Assembly (NCBI GenBank): GCA_039208375.1
Contig: JBCCRC010000076.1
Span: 1 to 14,427, forward strand
Source: JANQPC01 sp039208375
GTDB lineage: Bacteria; Pseudomonadota; Alphaproteobacteria; Rhodobacterales; Rhodobacteraceae
Reading direction: 5' to 3'
Length of the DNA stretch: 14,427 nt
Within the stretch, counting starts at the first letter, position 1; each line of letters begins with the position of its first letter. A program made the translations under genes and the position numbers. The notes under the pieces are model-generated. The model did not search any database and was not told the origin of the DNA. It saw nothing but the letters and a program-made list of their open reading frames with translations. This document shows, in pieces, positions 7,643-13,924 of the stretch.

Positions 7643-8037
7643 GCCGTGCTCCCCTCTTCCTCAAACACCTCAATGGCCGCGTTCAGGGCGTTGATCATGG
7701 CAGGGAACCCGCCATAGAGCGCCATTTGCAGGATCGCTTCGGCGATTTCGCGTTGCGAAGCACCGCTGCGACGGGCACCTGCGACGTGGATCTTCAACTG
7801 CGGGCGCGTTTGCCCGCCCATGGCCGCGAGAGCCGCAATGGTGCAAAGCTGACGGGTTTTAAGGTCAATCCCGTCGCGATCGTAGAACCCGCCCCAGGTG
7901 GTTGCGACGAGCATTTCGGAGAAGCCAGGCAAGACCGCATCATAGCGATCGGCCAGGGCCTTCTCGAGCCCCGGCATCGTTTGCTCAGAAAGCCTGCGCC
8001 CGCGTTCGAGCGCGTTATCGGGGCCCTGCGCGGTCAT
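7639..8037 (-). CDS. Carboxymuconolactone decarboxylase-family protein, first tandem copy
   Basis: A 132-residue protein whose core matches the PcaC-type CMD fold: DLKTRQLCTIAALAAMGG (59-76), LKIHVAGARRSGASQREIAEAIL (81-103) and QMALYGGFPAMINALNAAIEVF (104-125). His84 is at the position conserved in 4-carboxymuconolactone decarboxylases, but the single Cys65 means there is no AhpD CxxC redox pair. No protocatechuate genes are nearby, so a role in aromatic degradation is unlikely; a function linked to the respiratory complex is inferred from location. I prefer ATG 8037, which shares a base with the preceding mini-ORF stop (TGATG); a GTG at 8040 would add one residue. It overlaps the second copy as ATGA. 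Confidence 0.88.
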   Translation of the reverse strand: MTAQGPDNALERGRRLSEQTMPGLEKALADRYDAVLPGFSEMLVATTWGGFYDRDGIDLKTRQLCTIAALAAMGGQTRPQLKIHVAGARRSGASQREIAEAILQMALYGGFPAMINALNAAIEVFEEEGSTA

Positions 8038-8078
8038 CACTCACGCGCCGCCTTCGTAGGGTGAGCCGCGGACGCCAT
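8037..8078 (-). other. 13-codon mini-ORF bridging two genes by TGATG junctions
   Basis: The ATG at 8078 shares one base with the stop of the upstream 56-residue gene. The frame reads MASAAHPTKAARE and then stops at 8037-8039, where the TGA shares one base with the ATG of the first CMD-family gene. The geometry would let ribosomes re-initiate twice across an otherwise 40-nt gap. It may be chance, since GC-rich spacers are often open over so short a length; there is no protein-level evidence. Confidence 0.25.
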
Positions 8079-8248
8079 CACTGCGCATCCTCATCAACGG
8101 GCTTCTCCCCGCGCAGGCGCGCCACCTCATCTTCCAGCACCTCGATGCGTTCGAGAGCGGCTTCGAGAGCCTTGCGCAGCCCATCGAGATCCCCAGGAAC
8201 GCGGGGCTTTTCGGCGCCCCTGGCCAGTCTGATCAGCTTCAAGCTCAT
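8078..8248 (-). CDS. Small 56-residue protein with predicted coiled coil
   Basis: An ATG at 8248 overlaps the nuoI stop as ATGA, and the frame runs 56 codons to TGA at 8078-8080. The product begins MSLKLIRLARGAEKPRVPGD and continues with a heptad-like helix: LDGLRKALEAALERIEVLED (residues 21-40), then EVARLRGEKPV. Leu/Ile/Val spacing at 21, 24, 28, 32, 35, 38 and 42 fits a short amphipathic or coiled-coil segment; the C-terminus is acidic (DEDAQ). There is no signal peptide, so it should be cytoplasmic. It is below the length cut-off of many gene finders and easily missed. The operon overlap and non-random composition support a real gene. Family unrecognised; it might dimerise or dock on a Nuo subunit (inference). 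Confidence 0.75.
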   Translation of the reverse strand: MSLKLIRLARGAEKPRVPGDLDGLRKALEAALERIEVLEDEVARLRGEKPVDEDAQ

Positions 8249-8739
8249 CGGTATGGCGCATCCATCTCAAGGTTTTTGGCGATCTCCGCCTCCCAGCGTT
8301 CGCCGTTTTCCAGGAGCTTCTCCTTATTGTAGAAAAGCTCTTCGCGCGTCTCGGTGGCGAACTCGAAGTTCGGGCCTTCAACGATGGCGTCGACCGGGCA
8401 GGCCTCTTGGCAGAAGCCGCAGTAGATGCACTTCGTCATATCGATGTCATAGCGCGTGGTGCGGCGCGAGCCGTCATCGCGCGGCTCGGCATCGATGGTG
8501 ATCGCCTGGGCGGGGCAGATCGCCTCGCAAAGTTTGCAGGCGATGCAGCGTTCCTCGCCATTGGGGTAGCGCCGGAGCGCGTGTTCGCCCCGGAAGCGAG
8601 GGCTGAGCGGCCCCTTTTCGTGAGGGTAGTTCACGGTAGCCTTCGGCGCGAAGAAATACTTCAGCCCCAGCCCCATGCCTTTAACGAAATCTGCCAGCAG
8701 GAAGTACTTGCCGGCCCGATTCCAATCGATCTGGGTCAT
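8245..8739 (-). CDS. nuoI: NADH-quinone oxidoreductase subunit I
   Basis: Peripheral-arm ferredoxin-like subunit (TYKY homologue) that passes electrons through [4Fe-4S] clusters N6a and N6b towards N2. The protein has 164 residues. Two CxxCxxCxxxCP motifs carry the ligands: Cys65, 68, 71, 75 (CIACKLCEAICP) and Cys104, 107, 110, 114 (CIYCGFCQEACP). The N-terminal helical segment, including GMGLGLKYFFAPKATVNYP, docks it onto the membrane arm. Start ATG 8739 lies 3 nt after the nuoH stop, with GGAGG overlapping the end of nuoH as ribosome site. It overlaps the downstream 56-residue gene as ATGA. Confidence 0.98.
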   Translation of the reverse strand: MTQIDWNRAGKYFLLADFVKGMGLGLKYFFAPKATVNYPHEKGPLSPRFRGEHALRRYPNGEERCIACKLCEAICPAQAITIDAEPRDDGSRRTTRYDIDMTKCIYCGFCQEACPVDAIVEGPNFEFATETREELFYNKEKLLENGERWEAEIAKNLEMDAPYR

Positions 8740-8742
8740 CTG

Positions 8743-9783
8743 TCAGCCTCCGATCATGGCCCAGCGCGCATAAAGCCCGCCGAAGATTTCGAAATGCGCG
8801 AGGAAAGAGACGATCACCACCCAAGCCAGCGACAGGGGCAGGAACACCTTCCACCCGATCCGCATAAGCTGGTCATAGCGGTAGCGGGGCGTAATCGCCT
8901 TCACCATCGCGAAGAGGAAGAAAAAGAACGCCATTTTGGCGACCATCCAGAGCGGGCTGTCGGGGATGAACGGGATCGGCGAGAGCCAGCCGCCGAAGAA
9001 AAGAAGCGTCATCAGCGCGCACATCAGGAAGATCGCGATGTACTCGCCCGCCATGAACAGCAGGAAGGGGGTGGAGGAATACTCAACCTGGTAGCCCGCC
9101 ACGAGTTCAGACTCCGCTTCCGGCAGGTCGAAGGGAGGGCGGTTCGTTTCGGCGAGCGCGGAAATGAAAAACAGCGCAACCATCGGCAGATGAGGCAGCC
9201 AATACCACCCAAAGATGCCGTAGGCGGTATTCTGGGCATCGACGATATCACCAAAGTTCATCGAGCCCGTCGAGATGATCACCCCGATGATGATGAGCCC
9301 TATCGACACTTCGTAAGAAATCATCTGCGCCGCCGAGCGCAGGGATCCGAGGAAAGGGTACTTTGAGTTCGACGCCCAACCCCCCATAATCACGCCATAA
9401 ACTTCAAGTGATGAGATCGCGAACACGTAGAGGATCGCCACATTGATATCGGCGAGAACCCACGTGTCGTTGAACGGGATCACGGCCCAGGCAATCAGCG
9501 CCAGCACGAAGGAAATCATCGGCGCAAGCATGAAAACCGTCCTGTCGGCCCCCGCCGGGACGACGATTTCCTTAACGACGTATTTCAGCGCGTCGGCCAC
9601 GGTTTGCAGAAGCCCGAAAGCGCCCACCACGTTGGGCCCACGCCGCATCTGCACCGCGGCCCAGATTTTCCGGTCGCCATAGACAAGGAACAGGAGAGAA
9701 ACCATCACGAAGCCGATGACGAGAAGGCACTGCGCCGCGATGATCAGCGCAATGCCCGCGGGCGTTGTCAGAAACTCAGCCAT
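8743..9783 (-). CDS. nuoH: NADH-quinone oxidoreductase subunit H
   Basis: Membrane subunit (ND1 homologue) that forms the quinone tunnel at the arm junction and the start of the proton path. The protein has 346 residues with eight transmembrane helices. Signatures seen are YGDRKIWAAVQMRRGPNVVG (residues 35-54), SLRSAAQMISYEVS (147-160) and the charged quinone-site loop AETNRPPFDLPEAESELVAGY (211-231), rich in conserved Glu/Asp. The start ATG 9783 is 6 nt after the preceding lipoprotein gene's stop. nuoG and nuoH are normally adjacent; here they are separated by that extra gene. Confidence 0.98.
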   Translation of the reverse strand: MAEFLTTPAGIALIIAAQCLLVIGFVMVSLLFLVYGDRKIWAAVQMRRGPNVVGAFGLLQTVADALKYVVKEIVVPAGADRTVFMLAPMISFVLALIAWAVIPFNDTWVLADINVAILYVFAISSLEVYGVIMGGWASNSKYPFLGSLRSAAQMISYEVSIGLIIIGVIISTGSMNFGDIVDAQNTAYGIFGWYWLPHLPMVALFFISALAETNRPPFDLPEAESELVAGYQVEYSSTPFLLFMAGEYIAIFLMCALMTLLFFGGWLSPIPFIPDSPLWMVAKMAFFFFLFAMVKAITPRYRYDQLMRIGWKVFLPLSLAWVVIVSFLAHFEIFGGLYARWAMIGG

Positions 9784-9789
9784 CGGTTC

Positions 9790-10185
9790 TCAAACCCTCG
9801 GTATTCCCAGTTCCCGGCAGGTTTCGGCCTGCGTTGCCGCATCGAGGGGCGCAATACCCCGTGGCAGCGTTGTTGATAAGCTGTAAAACGCATTCGCCTG
9901 TCGGAGACCAGCCTCTTCGGTCAATGTTGTGCTCACATGTCGCGCGAAGGCGAAACCTCGAAAGAGCGCCTCATCTACGGCCGCACAATCGGCGTAGGTG
10001 CGCAACTGGTCGGGCGTCGCCGCCCCGCCCATGGCAACGGAGACCCTTAGAATATCCCCTGCCATCAGGCTGGCATAGCCGCCCGAATAGACCGGCGCCG
10101 CCTGGGTGGCGGGATCCTCCACCGTTATGGCACAGGCCGCGAGCAGGACAACAAGCGCGGCCAGGCCAGCCGCCGCCCGGCGCAA
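9790..10185 (-). CDS. Predicted lipoprotein between nuoG and nuoH, function unknown
   Basis: The 131-residue product has a short lipoprotein signal, MRRAAAGLAALVVLLAAC, with a lipobox LLAAC and lipidation at Cys18. The mature part has two more cysteines, Cys67 (TYADCAAVDEALFRGF) and Cys123 (QAETCRELGIPRV), 56 residues apart and suited to one disulfide in the periplasm. The start is TTG at 10185: no ATG or GTG lies upstream in frame after the nuoG stop, the signal peptide begins right there, and a GGAG inside the last nuoG codons sits 8 nt before it. I do not recognise the family. Asp44 after the lipid anchor plus the short linker gives no clear sorting clue. The operon position implies co-expression with complex I. 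Confidence 0.8.
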   Translation of the reverse strand: MRRAAAGLAALVVLLAACAITVEDPATQAAPVYSGGYASLMAGDILRVSVAMGGAATPDQLRTYADCAAVDEALFRGFAFARHVSTTLTEEAGLRQANAFYSLSTTLPRGIAPLDAATQAETCRELGIPRV

Positions 10186-10202
10186 GCGCGCTACTCCGCC
10201 GC
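10180..10202 (-). repeat. Junction repeat copy 2: nuoG stop, ribosome site, lipoprotein start
   Basis: The last codons of nuoG (GCG GCG GAG TAG) contain a GGAG ribosome site (10194-10197) placed 8 nt before the TTG of the next lipoprotein gene. The 23-nt segment matches that at 13902-13924 except for two bases, one of them the first base of the start codon. Confidence 0.6.
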
Positions 10203-12212
10203 GAGCGGCACCTTGCGGCGCGCTTTGGCATTGGCGCTCAGCTCCGCCATCAGCGTCGAGGCACGGGCAATCGGGTTCGACAGAAAGTGATCGGCCACCG
10301 CCGGTTCGAACGGTGTCTCGCTCAATGTGCTTTCTGGCAGCGGCTGCACCGTATTCTGCGGCACTGTATCGATCTCGGCCAGATGCGGTATTTCTTCGGT
10401 CAGCGCCTTGCGCAGGCCGGCAAGGCTGTTCCAGGGCTGGGTGGCGCCCAATTCAGCCGAGAGCGCGCGCAGGATCGCCCAATTCTCCTTAGCCTCGCCT
10501 GGCGGAAAGCCCGCCCGAAGCGCGATCTGCGGGCGGCCCTCAGTGTTCACGAACAGGCCCTGTTCCTCGGTATAGGCCGCGCCGGGCAGGATCACATCGG
10601 CGCGGTGCGCGCCCCGGTCGCCGTGGCTGCCCTGATAGATGACGAAGGCACCCGGCGCGATTTCGATCTCATCGGCACCGAGGTTGTAGACCACATCTGC
10701 CCCATCCAGCGCTGCCTCCAGCCCACCGTCGGTGGTGCAGCCGGCATCCATCGCACCCACTCGGCCCGCGGCAGTGTGCAGGATCAGAAGGCTTGACGCC
10801 GTGGCCTCTGCCAGCGCCTGCGCGGCTGACAAAACCGCCGCGCCGTCGGAGCGGCGCAATGCCCCTTGCCCGACAATTACGATACTGGGCTTTTCGCGCA
10901 CCGCCGCGTGATCGCCCGCCGTAATGCCCGGCAGAACCGTGGGGTTGGTACCGATATGCGTATAGTCATAGGTCAGATCCACCGGCTCACCGATCAGGCC
11001 AATGTTCGCGCCATGGCTCCACGCCTTACGGATGCGGGCGTTCAGCACCGGGGCTTCCGCGCGCGGGTTGGTGCCGATCAACATGATCGCCTCGGCGCTA
11101 TCGATCTCCTCGATCGTTCCGGTGCCCACATAGGCGCCGCGGTTGCCGGCTGGCAGCGCCGCACCATCCACACGGCATTCGACCGAACCACCCTGCGCCT
11201 CAGCAAGTTGGCGCAGCGATGCAGCGGCCTCGACGGGCACCAGATCACCGATCAGGCCCGACAGCTTCGAGGCGCCCTTGATCGCAGCCGCCGCCGCATC
11301 AAGCGCCTCGGGCCAGCTCGCCGGCCGCAATTTACCATTCTCACGGATGTATGGCTTGTCGAGCCGCTGACGGCGCAGCCCATCCCAGACAAACCGCGTC
11401 TTGTCGGAAATCCACTCTTCGTTTACGCCGTCATGGTTGCGCGGCAGGATGCGCATCACCTCGCGCCCCTTGGTGTCCACGCGGATGTTAGAACCTAACG
11501 CATCCATCACATCGATCGTTTCGGTTTTCGTCAGTTCCCATGGCCGCGCGGTGAAAGCGTAGGGTTTCGACGTGAGTGCACCAACCGGGCATAGATCGAT
11601 GATGTTCCCCTGCATCTCGCTGTCGAGCGTCTGGCCCAGATAGCTCGTGATTTCCGCATCCTCGCCCCGGCCCGTCTGGCCCAGTTCCGGCATGCCCGCC
11701 ACTTCAGTGATGAAGCGTACGCATCGGGTGCACGAGATGCAGCGCGTCATCGCAGTGCCCACCAGAGGGCCAAGATCCATATTATCCACGGCGCGCTTGG
11801 GTTCACGGTAGCGCGAGAAGTCAACGCCGTAGGCCATCGCCTGATCCTGCAGGTCGCATTCCCCGCCCTGATCGCAAATCGGGCAATCAAGGGGGTGGTT
11901 GATGAGCAGGAACTCCATCACGCCCTCGCGCGCCTTTTTCACCATCGGCGAATTGGTGCGCACCATCGGCGGGGCGCCATCCTTGCCTGGCCGCAGATCG
12001 CGCACCTGCATTGCGCAGGATGCTGCGGGCTTCGGTGGGCCACCTACAACCTCAACGAGGCACATACGGCAGTTCCCGGCGATTGACAGGCGCTCATGGT
12101 AGCAAAAGCGCGGAATCTCAATCCCGGCCTGTTCGCAGGCCTGGATGAGCGTCATCGCTGGGTCGACCTGAATTTCCTGGTCATCAATGACGATTGTGCG
12201 CAGGTCCGACAT
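10191..12212 (-). CDS. nuoG: NADH-quinone oxidoreductase subunit G
   Basis: Large peripheral-arm subunit (75-kDa homologue) that carries electrons from NuoF/NuoE to NuoI. The protein has 673 residues. Cluster ligands seen: N1b [2Fe-2S], Cys37, 48, 51, 66; N5, His106 with Cys110, 113, 119 (HPLDCPICDQGGEC); N4, Cys158, 161, 164, 208 (CISCTRC and DLCPVG). The four-cysteine N7 site found in E. coli and Thermus NuoG is not seen, as in mitochondrial and other alphaproteobacterial forms. The C-terminal half is a degenerate molybdopterin-oxidoreductase domain (about 280-600). I chose ATG 12212 (SDLRTIVIDDQ), which shares one base with the preceding stop (TGATG); a TTG at 12215 would add one residue. 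It ends PLAAE, with a ribosome site for the next gene in its last codons. Confidence 0.98.
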   Translation of the reverse strand: MSDLRTIVIDDQEIQVDPAMTLIQACEQAGIEIPRFCYHERLSIAGNCRMCLVEVVGGPPKPAASCAMQVRDLRPGKDGAPPMVRTNSPMVKKAREGVMEFLLINHPLDCPICDQGGECDLQDQAMAYGVDFSRYREPKRAVDNMDLGPLVGTAMTRCISCTRCVRFITEVAGMPELGQTGRGEDAEITSYLGQTLDSEMQGNIIDLCPVGALTSKPYAFTARPWELTKTETIDVMDALGSNIRVDTKGREVMRILPRNHDGVNEEWISDKTRFVWDGLRRQRLDKPYIRENGKLRPASWPEALDAAAAAIKGASKLSGLIGDLVPVEAAASLRQLAEAQGGSVECRVDGAALPAGNRGAYVGTGTIEEIDSAEAIMLIGTNPRAEAPVLNARIRKAWSHGANIGLIGEPVDLTYDYTHIGTNPTVLPGITAGDHAAVREKPSIVIVGQGALRRSDGAAVLSAAQALAEATASSLLILHTAAGRVGAMDAGCTTDGGLEAALDGADVVYNLGADEIEIAPGAFVIYQGSHGDRGAHRADVILPGAAYTEEQGLFVNTEGRPQIALRAGFPPGEAKENWAILRALSAELGATQPWNSLAGLRKALTEEIPHLAEIDTVPQNTVQPLPESTLSETPFEPAVADHFLSNPIARASTLMAELSANAKARRKVPLAAE

Positions 12213-12616
12213 CAATTCACTTTCAGAAAGCCTCCGACCGACGTGCCTTGTGCGATTTCCGCACGACCGACGCGGCAGAGCGTTGCAGGTTGGCTGAAAT
12301 CCGCCCCACGCGCCTCAAGATAAGAACGGGCGCGGGCCTCGACGCGTGCTTTGTCTGGCTCACTATCAAGGTAGGCTTCAATTTCAGAATCGCTATAGCC
12401 GAGCTGCTTTGCGCGTGTTTGCAGGCCAAGCGCAAAATTGAGGCTTTTAAAGTAGCGGGGCGAGATTTCTGGGCAGGCCTCGGTCAGTTCATGCCCGATA
12501 GCCACCAGGGTTAGCCCATCTTCCAGCTGACGATCCTGCGACAGCGGTACACGCGCCTCAGCCTGAGCAAGGGTTGAGGCGAGGGCAAAGGTTACAGCGG
12601 CGCCAATTTTGATCAT
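12212..12616 (-). CDS. Secreted DUF5333-like protein, member of a tandem Cys-pair family
   Basis: The 134-residue product has a Sec signal (MIKIGAAVTFALASTLAQAEA, likely cleaved after AQA), then ARVPLSQDRQLEDGL. Two cysteines, Cys48 in EACPEIS and Cys114 in LCRVGRAEIAQGTSVGGFL, lie 66 residues apart in an otherwise helical protein, suggesting one disulfide. The middle has a typical GYSDSEIEAYLDS helix-turn. From memory it fits the Rhodobacteraceae family named DUF5333, whose function is unknown; a profile search would settle that. ATG 12616 overlaps the previous stop as ATGA and the signal starts there, so I reject the in-frame extension to 12646. It shares its Cys motifs with the genes at 13086-13499 and 13503-13907. 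Confidence 0.85.
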   Translation of the reverse strand: MIKIGAAVTFALASTLAQAEARVPLSQDRQLEDGLTLVAIGHELTEACPEISPRYFKSLNFALGLQTRAKQLGYSDSEIEAYLDSEPDKARVEARARSYLEARGADFSQPATLCRVGRAEIAQGTSVGGFLKVN

Positions 12617-13089
12617 CCCATCATCTCCCGCTGCGCATGCAGCCACTTGAAATCAAACGCAGACGGGCCTGCGCCCTCGCATTCGAGGCGCGCAAGCGCA
12701 GCGTCGGCTTCTGCGAGAGTGGGAACATGCCCCCGGTCGATAGGCCATATCACATAGGCCGGGCCGGGCACGGGCAGGAACCATTCGGCGCGGCGCGTGA
12801 CGAATTTGCCATGCACGGTGCGGTAAACGAAGGCTTCAAGGGCCTCGGCACTCTCCCACACCGACAGCGTGACAGCCTCGCGCGCAGGATCAAACGTGCC
12901 GCGAGGGGCAAAGAGCAGACGGTGTATTTGGCGTTCCGACAGATCTGGCCGAGCCACGAAGCCCGGCATTCGTGCTGCCGTGGCGTTCACGCGCGCGACG
13001 TTATCGGTGAAACCCGCCACTGCCGGATCGCCCCAGGGCGCGGCGAGGTAGGCCCAATTGAGATGGGCGATGTGCTGCGCGGCGCTCAT
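12613..13089 (-). CDS. DUF3291 domain protein (ABM-fold-like)
   Basis: A 158-residue cytoplasmic protein without signal peptide. It matches what I know of DUF3291: HIAHLNWAYLAAPWGDPAVAGFTDNVARVNATA near the N-terminus, then LSVWESAEALEAFVYRTVHGKFVTRRAEWF in the centre, and PVPGPAYVIWPIDRGHVPTLAEADAALARL, closing with FDFKWL. The family has the ferredoxin-like dimeric fold of antibiotic-biosynthesis monooxygenases; no reaction is established and known heme ligands cannot be assigned here. The start ATG 13089 overlaps the upstream gene's stop as ATGA. The frame is open to 13158, but that extension is a poly-Arg shadow. Both neighbours are exported Cys-pair proteins, making this the only cytoplasmic member of the block between nuoF and nuoG. 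Confidence 0.88.
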   Translation of the reverse strand: MSAAQHIAHLNWAYLAAPWGDPAVAGFTDNVARVNATAARMPGFVARPDLSERQIHRLLFAPRGTFDPAREAVTLSVWESAEALEAFVYRTVHGKFVTRRAEWFLPVPGPAYVIWPIDRGHVPTLAEADAALARLECEGAGPSAFDFKWLHAQREMMG

Positions 13090-13499
13090 TCGGCCACCTC
13101 TACGAGCAGCGCGCCGATGCCGGAGGCCGCCGCCATTTCTTCGCCCGCGATGCCGCACACCTCTTCTTCGCTGGGCGATTGCAGATCGTACTCAGCCGCG
13201 AATTCCGTTTGCAGCGCCGCGATGGCGGCATTGGGATCGGCCATCTGTTCATGGGGCGCGCCGGTATCGAAGCCGTCTTCGGCCAGCTCGGTGAGAAGTT
13301 CTTCGGCGCGCGCGGCCGATTTCACCGGATCCACGCTGATCGTGGAGCATGAGCGCGCCAACGCCTGTGCCATCGATAGATCGAAAACGGCCTGGGCGAA
13401 ATAGGCGGGCGTGGGGCGCAACTCGGCGTCTTGCGCCGTGGTCTGGGCCGCCAAGGGTGCCGTGGCGAGGGCAAGCGACATTAGAGCAAGGCGCAGCAT
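13086..13499 (-). CDS. Secreted Cys-pair protein of unknown function, middle paralogue
   Basis: The 137-residue product has a signal peptide (MLRLALMSLALATAPLAAQTTAQ, cleavage near AAQ or TAQ) and no lipobox. The mature, very acidic protein has exactly two cysteines: Cys51 in ALARSCSTIS and Cys115 in VCGIAGEEMAAASGIGALL. These match the two motifs of the DUF5333-like gene downstream (CPEIS; CRVGRAEIAQGTSVGGFL) and of the lipoprotein upstream, so I call it a diverged paralogue. ATG 13499 follows the previous stop by 3 nt with GAGG 6 nt before it. It overlaps the DUF3291 gene as ATGA. A periplasmic location and one disulfide are inferred. Confidence 0.85.
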   Translation of the reverse strand: MLRLALMSLALATAPLAAQTTAQDAELRPTPAYFAQAVFDLSMAQALARSCSTISVDPVKSAARAEELLTELAEDGFDTGAPHEQMADPNAAIAALQTEFAAEYDLQSPSEEEVCGIAGEEMAAASGIGALLVEVAE

Positions 13500-13502
13500 G
13501 GG

Positions 13503-13907
13503 TTACCTCAGCAGCCGCCCGATCAGGGTTTGTTCGCGCATCTCCGTCTCCGCCACTGCGCAGGCACGCGTGCCATAGCCATCTTCGAGCCCGTGTTTTT
13601 CAGTAAAGGCCTCGATGATCTCCGGATCGTCGACGCGAATGATCACGGTTTCCCCGGGCGCCACACCATCCCTGCTGCGCAGGACGGCGGCCCGGATATC
13701 CTGATCGCTCGGAACACCCCGGCGGCGCTGCACCGTGCGGCAATTGCTGGCAAGGGCATCGGCGATCCGCATGTAGGTTACGAACTCGCCGGGCGGCAGC
13801 GCCGCCATCAGGCGCGAGGTCTCCGCGTCAAACGCCGCCTGCCCGGCATCGGCCGCGGCGCAGGCCGCCAAAAGAACACCCGCGATGGGACCGAAAAGTA
13901 CGCGCAT
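13503..13907 (-). CDS. Predicted lipoprotein directly after nuoF, Cys-pair paralogue
   Basis: The 134-residue product begins MRVLFGPIAGVLLAAC, a lipoprotein signal with lipobox LLAAC and lipidation at Cys16. The mature part has Cys56 (ADALASNCRTVQ) and Cys116 (RACAVAETEMREQTLIGRLL), 60 residues apart. Both sites align with those of the two secreted proteins at 13086-13499 and 12212-12616, so it seems a lipid-anchored member of the same family. Start ATG 13907 lies 5 nt after the nuoF stop; its ribosome site GGAG is part of the last nuoF codons, 8 nt upstream. Its true function is unknown. Being first after nuoF, it should be translated in step with that subunit. Confidence 0.85.
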   Translation of the reverse strand: MRVLFGPIAGVLLAACAAADAGQAAFDAETSRLMAALPPGEFVTYMRIADALASNCRTVQRRRGVPSDQDIRAAVLRSRDGVAPGETVIIRVDDPEIIEAFTEKHGLEDGYGTRACAVAETEMREQTLIGRLLR

Positions 13908-13924
13908 GCGCCCTACTCCGCCGC
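13902..13924 (-). repeat. Junction repeat copy 1: nuoF stop, ribosome site, lipoprotein start
   Basis: The last nuoF codons (GCG GCG GAG TAG) hold a GGAG ribosome site (13916-13919) placed 8 nt before the ATG of the lipoprotein gene. Twenty-one of 23 bases match the junction at 10180-10202 after nuoG. Confidence 0.6.

Noticed and set aside
7239..7673. N-terminal extension of nuoJ by 145 codons in the same frame
   Set aside because: The added sequence is an Arg/Gly-rich out-of-frame reading of the second CMD gene; NuoJ proteins begin at the TVADYAFYL helix.
6723..7694. Plus-strand open frame of 323 codons opposite nuoJ and the second CMD gene
   Set aside because: Antisense shadow: low-complexity charged composition, no family resemblance and no ribosome site.
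7639..8037. Reading the CMD genes as pcaC of protocatechuate degradation or as AhpD peroxidases
   Set aside because: No other aromatic-degradation genes are nearby, and neither protein has the CxxC pair of AhpD; only the fold family is supported.
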